Assembly (NCBI GenBank): GCA_963735955.1
Contig: CAVTND010000010.1
Coordinates: 186,001-250,000 of the forward strand
Direction: 5' to 3'
Length of the DNA: 64,000 nt
Origin: CAVTND01 sp963735955
GTDB taxonomy: Bacteria; Pseudomonadota; Gammaproteobacteria; Burkholderiales; Burkholderiaceae_F
The translations under genes and the position numbers were made by a program. Under the pieces are notes generated by a model. The model saw only the letters and a program-made list of their open reading frames with translations. It was not told where the DNA came from and searched no databases. Below are positions 55,233 through 64,000 of this stretch, one piece after another (position 1 is the stretch's first letter; each line of letters begins with the position of its first letter).

Positions 55233-55340
55233 GCGCGGTCTTCCGCGACACGCACAATCCGACTCCCGATTCCCCGGCTCGCGTGATTGAAACGCCGGTC
55301 CGACTCCGTAAGCTCGGAGTGGTGGCGAAGTGGGGGGACT

Positions 55341-56735
55341 ATGAAAAGGCTAAACGCTCAAGCTTTTTTGACACTTGCGATGGCTGGCTTCGTCGTGAGC
55401 TGTTCGGTTCCGGATCCATCGTCGATTGATTCGTCGCCTCCAGCCCGGGATCCCGGAGTGCGCGGTGGGGCAGCCGGGGCCGGTGCGCCCATCGCTGGAC
55501 TGAGCAAGAACGAAATCGCGTTTTTCTACGCCGGCCGGGACGATTTCGCAGAAGAGGAGGATGTCAAGGACGGGCTGGGTCCAACGATGAATCTCGGTAG
55601 CTGCGGCGGTTGCCATATTCAGCCGGTACTCGGTGGAACGAGCCCGGCGGTGAACCCTCAGATTGCCTTCGCCAAGAAAGACGGCGCGACCAATATCGTG
55701 CCCTCCTTCATTACTCTGAATGGGCCGGTACGTGAGGCGAGATTCGTCCGAAATCCCGATGGAGCACCGGACGGCGGCGTGCACGATCTGTTCACCATCG
55801 CCGGCCGAAAAGATGCGTACGGGTGCACCCTCGCGCAGCCGGAGTTCGAACGGGAGCTCGCGCGGCAAAACGTGATCTTCAGGATTCCCACCCCGGTGTT
55901 TGGCGCGGGCCTGATCGAGCAGATTTCGGATCAGGCGATCCTGGCTAACCAGGCCAAGGACGCGTCGATGAAGAGTTCGATGAAGATCCGCGGCCGGGCG
56001 AATATCACTTTGGCCGGTCGCACGATCTCGGGTCAGGCGAACAACAACGGCAACGACGGCACGGTTGCCCGGTTTGGCTGGAAGGCGCAGAACAAGTCAC
56101 TGCTGGTGTTCTCCGGCGAGGCTTACAACGTCGAGATGGGCATCACCAACGAGCTATTTCAGACCGAACGGGATGAAACGCGCAGTTGCCAGTTTGCCAA
56201 GGTTCCGAACGACGTCACCAATACCGACGGCAAGACGCCCCTCGAAACGATCAGTGCGATCGAAAAGTTCGCCTTCTTCATGCGCTTCCTCGCGCCACCG
56301 ATGCCGTCGCCCGATACGCCGGGAGGCGCCGCTTCGATTGCCAAAGGGAGAGACCTGTTCAGCAGTACCGGCTGTGCGCTCTGTCATACGCCCACGCTCC
56401 AAACGGGTGACTCAACAGTGGCTGCTCTGCGCAACCAGCCGGTGAACCTTTTCTCGGATCTGCTGGTTCACGATATGGGCCCGGGCCTGGCCGATGGGGT
56501 CACCCAGGGACAGGCGGGACCCAATGAGTTTCGGACGGCGCCGCTGTGGGGGCTTGGACGGCGGTTGTTCTTCCTGCACGATGGCCGAACGTCGGACCTG
56601 CTCGAGGCAATTCGCGCGCACAAGAGCGGGGGCTATTTTGGTGAAACCTCCGAGGCAAATGACGTGATCAGGAACTTCAAACACCTCCGTGAAAGCCAGA
56701 AGCAGGACATGCTCAATTTTCTGCGCTCACTTTGA
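55341..56735 (+). CDS. di-heme oxidoreductase-like lipoprotein (DUF1111/thiol-oxidoreductase type)
   Basis: 464 aa in one intact frame. The signal MKRLNAQAFLTLAMAGFVVS ends at a lipobox-like Cys (VVSCS). Two heme c motifs occur: CGGCH near residue 91 and CALCH near residue 345. The intervening beta-rich region has NGPVREARFVRNPDGAPDGG and FRIPTPVFGAGLIEQI. The C terminus contains TAPLWGLGRRLFFLHDGRTS, the distal motif of this di-heme family. Probably periplasmic and anchored to a membrane. Role unknown; peroxidase- or electron-transfer-like. Confidence 0.85.
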   Translation: MKRLNAQAFLTLAMAGFVVSCSVPDPSSIDSSPPARDPGVRGGAAGAGAPIAGLSKNEIAFFYAGRDDFAEEEDVKDGLGPTMNLGSCGGCHIQPVLGGTSPAVNPQIAFAKKDGATNIVPSFITLNGPVREARFVRNPDGAPDGGVHDLFTIAGRKDAYGCTLAQPEFERELARQNVIFRIPTPVFGAGLIEQISDQAILANQAKDASMKSSMKIRGRANITLAGRTISGQANNNGNDGTVARFGWKAQNKSLLVFSGEAYNVEMGITNELFQTERDETRSCQFAKVPNDVTNTDGKTPLETISAIEKFAFFMRFLAPPMPSPDTPGGAASIAKGRDLFSSTGCALCHTPTLQTGDSTVAALRNQPVNLFSDLLVHDMGPGLADGVTQGQAGPNEFRTAPLWGLGRRLFFLHDGRTSDLLEAIRAHKSGGYFGETSEANDVIRNFKHLRESQKQDMLNFLRSL

Positions 56736-56739
56736 GTTC

Positions 56740-56780
56740 CGAACCAAGGGGTCGCGAGCTCGAATCCTGCCAAGGGCGCC
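56740..56780 (+). pseudogene. degenerate tRNA-Arg 3' half
   Basis: 41 nt match the tRNA-Arg at 38206 onward: CGAACCAAGGGGTCG is identical, followed by a diverged T-arm (GAGCTCGAATCCTGCC) and a broken acceptor end. It begins 5 bases after the di-heme gene stop. A third related scar implies repeated integration at tRNA-Arg. Confidence 0.7.
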
Positions 56781-56835
56781 CCTGTCGGCCAGCGAAGCGG
56801 TTGACCGCGACAACACTCCAAAGGTGACCGACCGC

Positions 56836-58251
56836 TTATCGTCGCCGCCCACCACCCTTGCGCGTCCCCTTCACCGGCTTCTGTGCCTCCGCGATTTCCT
56901 GCCCGCTCCGCCCTTCGAGCTTGGGCGTGAGGTTGTCGTCAATCCATTTCTTGTCCCACCACTCCACCGGTAGCACCGCAACGCCGTCGAGATAGACCCC
57001 GAAGTGCAGGTGATCGCCGGCGGCGAGCCCGGTCTCACCCGTCTTGCCCAGGACCTGGCGCTTGGTGACGGAGTCGCCCGCCTTGACGTCGATCGAACTC
57101 AGATGACCGTAGAGCGTGAAGAGTCCAAGACCGTGGTCAAGGATCACGGTGTTGCCGTAGATGCCGAGGTCGCCGGCGAAGGCCACCGTGCCGCTGTTGG
57201 CGGCCTCAACCGGGTAGTTCTTCGTGACCGAGAGGTCGTAGCCGAGGTGGTACGCGGTATCGATCACTGCGCCGTTGTAGGTGTACGTCCGCAGGTCTGC
57301 AAAGTTCGCCTCGACCTTCGAGTTGCTGAGCTGGGAGAACGCGTCCTTCCACAGTATCGCGGGGCTGGCCTTCGTTGTGATCGCAGCGATGCGGTCCTCG
57401 TTTTCCTTCCGCAGCCGTTTGTTCACGGCGACGAAGACGTCCTTCGGCGGTGCCTGCCGCGCGGCGGCATCGGTTAGCAGCGGCGCCACCTTGTTCTGCA
57501 GGAAGCCTTCTGAAATGGCGAGGGTGCTCTTCTTGTACCGGACGTTCTTAAGCTCGTAGGCGAGCCGCATCTCGCGCGTGTTGCCGGCTTTGTCGGTGGC
57601 AATCAGCGTGGGCCTCGCCTCGGGCGGGGCGTCGTAAGGATGCGCGAAGAGGGCGAGGAAGTAGTCCGGATGGCCCTTGACCTGGCCGGGAAAGCCCGGG
57701 AAGAAGCGGTCGCCGATCTTCACCCCGCTGGTCGCCGTGTCCGCCGACGCCTTGTAGACAATCACGCCCACGCCGCCGAAATTGACGTAGCGGTCGTCGG
57801 CGATGAGCTCCAGCGCAGGCGGCGTGATATCGATTGTGAACTTCTTCTCCAGCGAGGCCTCGTTGCCGCGCCACAGCGACGCATCACGTGCAGTGACGCG
57901 AAGCACGGCGGGTCCTTCCTTGAGCCCGGACACCTTCGCCAGGGCGATTCCAATCTTCTTCTCGCTCACGGGCTGAGCGAACTGCTCGGAGGCAAGGCTG
58001 TGGTCGGTCGCGCCCTGGGAGAGCGTCACCGTGACCGACTTCAGTCCCGTCCCCTTGTCCGTGACCTGGATCTCCAGCGGTACCAGACCCAGCGTGTCGA
58101 CATCGGGCGAGACGGTGATCTGCGGTGGCTCGGATTCGAAGCGTGGCCACAGGTAGTAAGCACCGCCGGCCAGGGCGGCGATAACGATCACCACGAGAAA
58201 GATGACAACGGGAAGCTTGCTGCGGCGTCGATCGGCGGGGAAGGGGCTCAT
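56836..58251 (-). CDS. M23-family metallopeptidase (LytM type)
   Basis: 471 aa from the ATG at 58251 (a longer start at 58278 is possible). A basic N terminus and one membrane helix (LPVVIFLVVIVIAALAGGAY) anchor it; Ig-like beta domains follow (PPQITVSPDVDTLGLVPLEI). The C-terminal peptidase has AYHLGYDLSV (His, Asp ligands), TVILDHGLGLFTLYGHLS and GDHLHFGVY (HxH). A complete zinc site suggests an active endopeptidase on peptidoglycan. Frame intact. Confidence 0.87.
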   Translation of the reverse strand: MSPFPADRRRSKLPVVIFLVVIVIAALAGGAYYLWPRFESEPPQITVSPDVDTLGLVPLEIQVTDKGTGLKSVTVTLSQGATDHSLASEQFAQPVSEKKIGIALAKVSGLKEGPAVLRVTARDASLWRGNEASLEKKFTIDITPPALELIADDRYVNFGGVGVIVYKASADTATSGVKIGDRFFPGFPGQVKGHPDYFLALFAHPYDAPPEARPTLIATDKAGNTREMRLAYELKNVRYKKSTLAISEGFLQNKVAPLLTDAAARQAPPKDVFVAVNKRLRKENEDRIAAITTKASPAILWKDAFSQLSNSKVEANFADLRTYTYNGAVIDTAYHLGYDLSVTKNYPVEAANSGTVAFAGDLGIYGNTVILDHGLGLFTLYGHLSSIDVKAGDSVTKRQVLGKTGETGLAAGDHLHFGVYLDGVAVLPVEWWDKKWIDDNLTPKLEGRSGQEIAEAQKPVKGTRKGGGRRR

Positions 58252-58517
58252 TCGGTTTTCTCGGAGGATCGGCCGCAAGAGTGTTGAAGAAGGCGGGCCC
58301 CGGCTTGGCGACCAAATTGCTTGCGGCAGGTAAGAGCATAACGCGGACGATCAAGGGATCTGCGTTCGACGATGACAGGTCCGGCGACGATCGGCGCCAG
58401 TTTGCCGAATTTGACTGCCGTGAGCGGCTCGACTGCAGGCGAGATCGACGATGAATCGCAAGTCTGTCGTCCGCACTTCCTTTCGGACCACCCATCGCGA
58501 GGGGTGTCTCGCCGCGT

Positions 58518-59591
58518 TCAGAATCGCCGACTGACTTTCACCTCGGTGGATCCCGCGGGCAGGCTAAGGAAGTCGCCGTCCGCGCCGACTCGCATCGGGC
58601 CGGAATAGATCTCCGGCGCGCCGCCCAGAAACGCCTTCTCCATTCCGGGCAAGGGCAGGGCTGGCACGATGTGGTTGAGCATGAGGTATCGAACTCGGGC
58701 GTCGCGGGCGATCTCCGCCGCTTGCTCTGGAGTAGTGTGGTAGTTCTGGATATCGGCGAAGATCTTCACCAGATTGGTGCGGCCGGCCTGGGCCGCTGCC
58801 CGCTCGAGTGCTCCCACCAGGGCCGGCGACAGAGCCTCGTGCACCAGCACGTCGGCATCGTTTGCCTCGCGTAGCACCGCGGCCGACTTTCTGGTATCGC
58901 CGCTCAGTACGACGTTGCGATCCTTGTAGCGGATGCTGTATCCGACCGCGGGATGCACGGGCGAGTGATCGACGCTGAATGCGGCGATCTCGAGATCGGC
59001 ATCCTTGATCAGGACGACGCGCGACTGCGGTGGCGTGAACGGCATGGCCGTGCCGCCGAAGCCGCTTGGCGGGATGGTGGCCTCGCCATGATGAGCGACA
59101 CGATAATTCCGGTCGAATTCATAGGCTTGAAAGAATCCGGCGACGACCGTCTCGACTCCGGTGGGACCATGAATCGGCACGGGAGTCCTGTTCGCCGCTG
59201 TTGCCCAGCGCTGCAACATCAGTTCGCCAAGCCCGTCGATGTGGTCCGAATGAAAGTGGGTCAGGAAGATCGCATCAATGCGGCCGGGACTGAAGCCCAT
59301 CCGGCTCAGGTTGCGCGCGCTCCCGCTGCCAGCGTCAAAGACGAAGACACGCTTGCCCGCGACCGCCAGGGTGCATGGGCCAGACCGTCGGTCGTCGGTG
59401 AAGGGCGAGCCGGCGCCGCACAGGCCCACATGCAAGCCGTCCGGAAGGCTGGCCAATGGATCTTCGGCCATCCGGTTCAAGGCCAGTCGCTGCGCCAGGG
59501 CAACGCTGAGCGGGGCCTGCCACCAGTAGATTGCGCCCGCGCCAAGGGCAGCGATCACCATGGCCACCGTAAGTACTCGTCTTGCGTTCAC
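58518..59591 (-). CDS. exported metallo-beta-lactamase-fold hydrolase
   Basis: 357 aa with an N-terminal membrane or signal helix (VLTVAMVIAALGAGAIYWW). The metal motif is FLTHFHSDHIDGLGELML (THxHxDH), with further ligands in SVDHSPVHPAVGY and VLSGDTRKS, and MLNHIVPALP. It resembles the arylsulfatase/RNase Z-like subgroup of MBL hydrolases. Probably periplasmic. Substrate unknown. Frame intact. Confidence 0.85.
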   Translation of the reverse strand: MNARRVLTVAMVIAALGAGAIYWWQAPLSVALAQRLALNRMAEDPLASLPDGLHVGLCGAGSPFTDDRRSGPCTLAVAGKRVFVFDAGSGSARNLSRMGFSPGRIDAIFLTHFHSDHIDGLGELMLQRWATAANRTPVPIHGPTGVETVVAGFFQAYEFDRNYRVAHHGEATIPPSGFGGTAMPFTPPQSRVVLIKDADLEIAAFSVDHSPVHPAVGYSIRYKDRNVVLSGDTRKSAAVLREANDADVLVHEALSPALVGALERAAAQAGRTNLVKIFADIQNYHTTPEQAAEIARDARVRYLMLNHIVPALPLPGMEKAFLGGAPEIYSGPMRVGADGDFLSLPAGSTEVKVSRRF

Positions 59592-59749
59592 TTAGGCCCC
59601 TAACCGCAGTCAAGTCTGAACCGGTCCTGAATGCCAACCGAATTCGCAGATTACCTTCCCGGTCGCGCCCGCCTGCGGCAAGCGATGCTCGAAACGAAAT
59701 CGCGCGTAAACATGACTGGCGTGCCTTCGTTCGGCGCATTACATCGCGC

Positions 59750-59763
59750 TTGACGCCGATCAA
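59750..59763. promoter_or_regulatory. FNR-type box between the MBL gene and fnr
   Basis: TTGAC-N4-ATCAA matches the FNR/CRP-family consensus TTGAT-N4-ATCAA in nine of ten positions. It lies in a 410-bp gap with no gene, 159 bp from the MBL hydrolase start and about 240 bp from the fnr start, so it could control either. Confidence 0.5.
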
Positions 59764-60001
59764 GTGTGCGCCGGAAGTTGCGCGTAAGTTTCGAGCCTCA
59801 TTGTCGCGGTGAACTTCGCAGGTCCGCGCGCCTGGCTCTGGGGTACCGGAGGAACTGCATGCAGCGACGACGTCGGTCCGGTGTATATCAGTCTCTGTGG
59901 ACAGCGGTTGGTGACCGTTTGCGGCCGGCGTGGCCGTCGTCTATTGCGATGCGGCAATTGGTCGCAGCCAATTCACGCCAGGAATGCGACACGGGGCGGT
60001 G

Positions 60002-60820
60002 ATGGCAGATACAGTCTTTGCTTTCTCAGAAAGCCCGATGATTGGTCCGAGCCTTTCGTCGTTCCCCGGCTTGCGGCGCGCGGCTCCCGCGCTTTCGCCG
60101 CAGATCGTCCCATACTGCGATCTTCGGGTTCATTGCGAATCGTGCAGCTTGCGCGAGTTGTGCCTGACCACCGGACTTGAGTCCGACACGTCGCGCCTGC
60201 TCGACCGCATCGTCGCCAACCGCACGCGCGTCAAGCGGCGCGACAGCCTGTACCGTCCCGGCGATGCATTCACTGCCGTGTATGCGATCAGGCTTGGCAC
60301 TTTCAAGACCTTGATGCTCGCCGAGGACGGCCGCGAACAGATCACCGGCTGCTACATGGGAGGCGACATCGTCGGGCTCGATGGCATTGGCGAAGGCCGT
60401 CATTCCTGCGGCGCGGTTGCACTCGAGGACAGCGAGGTCTGCGTGCTGCCGTTTGATCAACTCGACAACCTGGCAAAGAGCGTGCCGGCGCTCGGGCGCA
60501 ATCTGTATCGCAGCATTTCCAGGGACCTGTGCCGGGCGCAGGACATGATGTTCCTGCTGGGCAGCATGCGGGCCGAGCAGCGCCTCGCGGTGTTTCTGCT
60601 CAATCTCGCCCGCCGCTACCAGGCACGCGGCTACTCTGGCAGCGAGTTCGTGTTGCGGATGACGCGCGAAGAAATCGCCAGCCTGCTGGGGCTCAAGCTT
60701 GAGACCATCAGTCGGCTGTTTTCGCGACTCCAGCTCGAGGGCCTGATCCAGGTACAGGGTCGGACGATCAAGCTGCTCGACGCGGCCGCCCTCAAGGAAA
60801 TGGTCGGCAAGCCTGCCTGA
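60002..60820 (+). CDS. fnr: FNR-type oxygen-sensing transcriptional regulator
   Basis: 272 aa from the ATG at 60002. The N-terminal cysteines C45-x2-C48-x5-C54 plus C136 reproduce the [4Fe-4S] ligand spacing of E. coli FNR. The cAMP-like beta barrel spans about residues 75-180. The helix-turn-helix TREEIASLLGLKLETISRLF keeps the Glu-x2-Ser-Arg that reads TTGAT half-sites. It should activate anaerobic genes when the cluster is intact. It converges on the regA-regB pair. Confidence 0.92.
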   Translation: MADTVFAFSESPMIGPSLSSFPGLRRAAPALSPQIVPYCDLRVHCESCSLRELCLTTGLESDTSRLLDRIVANRTRVKRRDSLYRPGDAFTAVYAIRLGTFKTLMLAEDGREQITGCYMGGDIVGLDGIGEGRHSCGAVALEDSEVCVLPFDQLDNLAKSVPALGRNLYRSISRDLCRAQDMMFLLGSMRAEQRLAVFLLNLARRYQARGYSGSEFVLRMTREEIASLLGLKLETISRLFSRLQLEGLIQVQGRTIKLLDAAALKEMVGKPA

Positions 60821-60889
60821 GCAGTCTTGCGCCGGCTTTCCTGGATGGTCACTCGTCGGTGACCGTCACGACCTCTGACTACGAAAAGA

Positions 60890-61451
60890 TCAGTTCTTGA
60901 TCGGACGCTTGGCCAGCTTGCGCTGAAGCGTGCGCCGATGCATTGATAGGGCGCGCGCGGTCGCGGAAATATTGCCTCGATGCTCGTGCAGGATCCGGTC
61001 AATGTGCTCCCGCTCGAGGCGCTCGATCGACATGGGTTTCGGCAGCGTCTCCTTGCTGGCATCGCCGGCCTTGTGCTCGAAGGCATTGATGATGTCGTCC
61101 GCAGTCACCGGCTTGGCCAGGTAATACGTCGCTCCCAGCTTGATGGCCTCAATCGCTGTCGAAATGCTGCCATAACCGGTTAGGACGACGATCCTTGTGT
61201 GCGGATCGGTTTCGATAAGAGCCGCAACCAGCTTGAGGCCGGAGGCGTCAGGCAACTTCAGATCGATGATTGCGTACTCGGGCGGGTTTTCGAGTGCCAG
61301 GTGCGACGCTTCCTCGGCCGTCAGCGCGGTCCGGACATCGAACCCGCGCTGCGATAGTGCGCGCGCCAGCGTTTCGCACAGCATCGGATCGTCGTCGACC
61401 AGCAGGAGGCTGCGGCGCGGCAGGCTCGTCGTTGCGCTCGGGAGATCTCAC
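60890..61451 (-). CDS. regA: redox response regulator RegA/PrrA/ActR, frameshifted near the N terminus
   Basis: Response regulator of a global redox system. The receiver domain has LLLVDDDPMLCETL, phosphoacceptor Asp in AIIDLKLPDASGL, and VVLTGYGSISTAIEAIKLGA with LAKPVTAD. The C-terminal Fis-type helix-turn-helix is HRGNISATARALSMHRRTLQ. The likely GTG start at 61451 overlaps the regB stop (GTGA) and gives MRSPERNDEPAAP; a 2-base loss near 61416 must be corrected to join the receiver. The repaired length is about 187 aa. Without correction only an ATG at 61384 inside the receiver is available. Confidence 0.87.
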
Positions 61452-62744
61452 GATGGTTTCCCTGGGGTCAATGGCTTCCCGAGCAGCAATGCATCCAATG
61501 GGACCTCGACTTCAACGAGGACCCCGCCGCCGTCGCGGCTTGTCCAGCGAATCGCCCCGCCCAGGCGTTCGATGGTGCGCCTGGCAATAATCAGTCCGAG
61601 CCCGGCGCCGTCGCCCGGCCGCTTGGTCGTGAAAGACGAACGACCCAGTTTGTCCGTGTCGGTCGTCGGCAAACCCGGGCCGCGGTCGGCGATTGCAAGC
61701 CGGGCGATGTTTCCTTCCTTGCGACCGCTGAATTCTACGTCGCGTGGCGACGCGTCCACTGCGTTTGACAGTAGTGCCAGCAGGGATTGCCGCAGTGCCT
61801 GCTCGGAAAAGATCTCCGGAGCAGGAGAGATCTGATCCCAGTTGCTGGCGATCCGGGCCTCGGGATGAATCGTCCGGCAGCGTTCGGCGATCGACTCCAG
61901 GAAGATGTCGAGCCGTTCCCGGCCGCCGCCGACTGAACGCGCATGGCCCCCGGCTGCCAGCAAGTCGGCGATCTTTTCGCGGCAGATTCCAACTTGCGAT
62001 GCCAGTATCTCGGCATCGCGCTTGACCGCCGGCGATTGGGCGTTGCGAAGAATCTCTCCTGCGGTAACAGCCATGGTTGTCAGCGGTGTCGCCAGTTCAT
62101 GTGCGGCGCCCGCTGCCAAGGCGCCGACTCGCAGCACGGCTTCATCGCGCAACGCGATCTGCGCAGCTCTTGCGAGCTCTCGATCGTGATCACGCAGGCT
62201 TCCGACAATCCGCAGGACAAACCACGCTGTGATTCCCGCTGTCAGTGCAAAGCTCAACCACTGTCCGAAGACGAGCAGATCGGTCGGGACCGGACCGGCT
62301 CCTTTCATTTCGAGAGGAAGGCGGATTCGACTCAGGACAGCGAAGGAAGTGATGACAGCAACAATCCCCACCGCGGCCCACTTCAAGGGCAGCAGCAGGG
62401 CCAGGAGCGCCGAATGAAGGACGAACAACAGGCAGAACGGATTGTCCGTTCCGCCTGAGAGATAGATCAGCAGTGCAAAGGAAACGAGATCGAAACCCAG
62501 TTGAACAGCAACCGCCGCCTGGCCCCACTGGCGCGGCGCGCGCAATTGCAGCCAGATCCATCCGTTGAGCAACACCAGTGCCGCAATGACGCTAGCCATT
62601 GCGAACAGCGGCAGGATGATGCCTAGCGCTGTCGACAACGGCAATGGCGATCATCTGCCCGCAGACCGCAATCGAACGCAGCACCATCAGTTGCCGGACG
62701 CCGGCTTCGAGTGTCGCGGGATCGGCTCGGTCGCCTGAGTTCAC
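61448..62744 (-). CDS. regB: redox sensor histidine kinase RegB/PrrB, frameshifted near the N terminus
   Basis: Membrane kinase sensing quinone redox state. About six helices include the quinone-binding heptapeptide GGTDNPF (GGxxNPF) at the end of LLIYLSGG. The H-box is AAGAAHELATPLTTM; the redox-active Cys region is ASQVGICREKIADLL; the ATP domain has LLSNAVDASP, ADRGPGLP and DGAGLGLIIARRTIERLGG. The first about 35 residues (GTG at 62744, EAGVRQLMVLRSIAVCGQMI) are in another frame, joined near 62637-62642 by a one-base correction. The repaired length is about 431 aa. Confidence 0.88.
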
Positions 62745-62765
62745 GTCAATCGCGTCAGTAAAGAA

Positions 62766-62787
62766 AAGGCCGGCGCACGCCGGCCTT
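62766..62787 (-). terminator. Rho-independent terminator
   Basis: AAGGCCGGCG pairs with CGCCGGCCTT around a CA loop; TTTTCTTTAC follows on the minus strand. It ends the remnant cytochrome reading frame just upstream of regB. Confidence 0.75.
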
Positions 62788-62810
62788 CATTGCTTTCGGG
62801 ACGACGTCGT

Positions 62811-62855
62811 TTACTTTGAAAGGATCCACTTGACGAAGTCTTTCGCATCGTCCGG
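62811..62855 (-). pseudogene. 3' end of a lost cytochrome c-like gene
   Basis: On the minus strand SPDDAKDFVKWILSK precedes a TAA and the terminator at 62766-62787. This is a typical C terminus of small c-type cytochromes. Upstream of about 62860 the frame is broken and no heme motif is found, so only the tail remains. Confidence 0.45.
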
Positions 62856-62983
62856 ACTTGAATTCTATCGCTCGGCTGGCAGGGCATCGAACGCGGAACG
62901 ACGCCGGCCGCTGCTGTCGGCTCACGAAGCGATCGGGGGCTTTTCGGTCTTGTGTTGTCCCGTCACTCGTCGCTTGGGGCACG

Positions 62984-62997
62984 TTGACTTGCGTCAA
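62984..62997. promoter_or_regulatory. FNR-type box upstream of the multiheme cytochrome
   Basis: TTGAC-TTGC-GTCAA is a perfect inverted repeat fitting FNR/Anr-type sites. It ends about 60-70 bp before the cytochrome start codons, a workable activator distance if transcription starts near 63035. Confidence 0.6.
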
Positions 62998-63067
62998 GGT
63001 TCGTCCAAGGGCAGTCCTCTATCGTCGCCAAAGCTGCCTCGGTGTGGTCAAGCCGGTGGCCAAGACA

Positions 63068-64000
63068 ATGCGCCGCCCACTCTCGCTCGAGTTCATCCGG
63101 GACGTCGCCGCTGCGTGCGCGGTTCTCGGGGTGACGTCAATTGCGATGCCGAGCGCACACGCTGCGGCCGCCGCGACACCGGATCCCAACGAGACCTGCC
63201 TCGCCTGCCACGCCGACAAGGACGCCAAGGGCGCTGGCGGGAAGTCGATCGCCGTCGACGGTTCGACGTTCGCAAAGTCGGTGCACGGCGAATTGAAGCT
63301 CGAGTGCACCGCCTGCCACGCCGACGTCTCCGCGAAGACAGTTGCCGCACGCCGAGAAGCTCAAGCCGGTCGACTGCGGAAACTGCCACGACAAGCCGGT
63401 CAAGGAGTACGCCGGCACGGTGCACGGCGTGGCCCGCAAGGGCGGAAGCACCGCCGCCGCGACCTGCGTCGATTGCCACGGCAAGCACGACATCCTGCGC
63501 AGCAAGGACCCGGCCTCGCGCACCAGTCATGCAGAGCTCGAGGCGACCTGCGGCAAGTGCCACGCCAACGAGGCGATGGTGCGCAAGGCCAAGATGCCGG
63601 GCGGCAACGTCGGCGCCCAGTTCCACGACAGCATCCACGGACGCGCACTGGCGGGCGCGGCGCGCGGCTCCGCACCGACCTGCACCAACTGCCATGGCGC
63701 GCACAGCATCCGCCCGAAGTCCGATCCGCTGAGTAGCACTCATCGCGCGCAGGATTCCGGACACCTGCGGCGCCTGCCACACGAAGGAGCAGCAGCAATT
63801 CGCCCAGGGCCAGCACGGCAAGCTGCGCCAGGAACGGCAATCTCGGCGCGCCCGGCTGCACCGACTGCCACGGTGCGCACCGTATCCAGGCGCATGACCT
63901 GCCGCTGTTCCAGACCGAGGTCATCAAGGAGTGCGGCAACTGCCATGCCGACTACCTGACGACCTACCGCGACACTTTCCACGGCCAGGTCACGGCGCTC
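63068..64000 (+). CDS. multiheme c-type cytochrome, 3' end beyond window, three frameshifts
   Basis: Exported electron-transfer protein. The start is at 63068 (or GTG 63056), with signal peptide RRPLSLEFIRDVAAACAVLG ending PSAHA. Across shifts near 63340, 63745 and 63835, nine CxxCH heme motifs are readable: CLACH, CTACH, CGNCH, CVDCH, CGKCH, CTNCH, CGACH, CTDCH, CGNCH. Repeats of the form VHGVAR, IHGRAL and TFHGQ follow the hemes. The gene runs off the window. It could take electrons from the quinone pool for respiration; the partner genes are not visible. Confidence 0.85.

Noticed and set aside
62644..62858. Plus-strand ORF antisense to the start of regB
   Set aside because: Arg/Ser-rich shadow composition, no RBS, and conflicts with the regB N terminus and terminator.

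Overview
The window is about 64 kb of GC-rich DNA from a Gram-negative bacterium, most likely a betaproteobacterium close to Burkholderiales. The evidence is the gene order lpxH-ppiB-ppiA-TPR-cysS-alkA-accA-tilS-lysC-tRNA-Ser, lipid A synthesis (LpxH), PEP-CTERM proteins, a RegB/RegA redox pair and an FNR-type regulator. This rests on gene content and order only; no 16S gene is present. Many genes carry single- or double-base indels that leave the protein intact in another frame, including housekeeping genes (trmJ, cysE, lysC). They look mainly like sequence or assembly errors, and are densest in the formate dehydrogenase block. I annotate such genes as one CDS and give the shift position.

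Layout. 0-14 kb: housekeeping core (mutS, suhB, trmJ, cysE, lpxH, two cyclophilins, a TPR protein, cysS, a DNA glycosylase, accA, tilS, lysC). 14.0-14.5 kb: tRNA-Ser(GCU) locus with a broken copy, an intact copy, and two copies of a 105-nt, four-hairpin element abutting T-arm sequence. 14.9-20.1 kb: accessory region with a HEAT-like protein, a metzincin-motif protein, a membrane ATPase with an altered P-loop, a DUF900-type hydrolase, a subtilase tail and a deleted SRPBCC pseudogene.

20.1-36.9 kb: a TetR gene divergent from a long catabolic and uptake operon. It encodes an FAH-family hydrolase, an alpha/beta hydrolase, two paralogous amidohydrolases, a complete branched-chain-amino-acid-type (Liv) ABC transporter whose LivF is fused to a Tm-1/UPF0261 domain, a PEP-hydrolase-like TIM barrel, a flotillin, a free SRPBCC protein and an SRPBCC-quinone-oxidoreductase fusion. 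A perfect 16-bp palindrome beside a good promoter in the divergent gap is the probable TetR operator. The genes suggest import and breakdown of an organic acid or ring-derived compound; the substrate cannot be read from the sequence.

38.2-48.6 kb: a tRNA-Arg(ACG)-bounded island with a 45-bp direct repeat and no integrase. It carries an orphan HsdR-N-like nuclease, an Mrr-like nuclease, PEP-CTERM proteins (one a double PEP-CTERM ORF), small phage-like ORFs, ArfB, and an S8 protease with a free propeptide-like gene beside it. 49.5-55.2 kb: a selenocysteine formate dehydrogenase operon (fdnGHI-fdhE). A further degenerate tRNA-Arg 3' half lies at 56.74 kb, so this block may sit between two tRNA-Arg scars.

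55.3-64 kb: envelope and redox genes: a di-heme oxidoreductase lipoprotein, an M23 peptidase, a metallo-beta-lactamase-fold hydrolase, an FNR-type regulator, RegA/RegB, and a multiheme cytochrome c running off the window end. FNR-type boxes precede the fnr gene and the cytochrome. With formate dehydrogenase, this suggests oxygen- and redox-controlled respiratory electron transfer.
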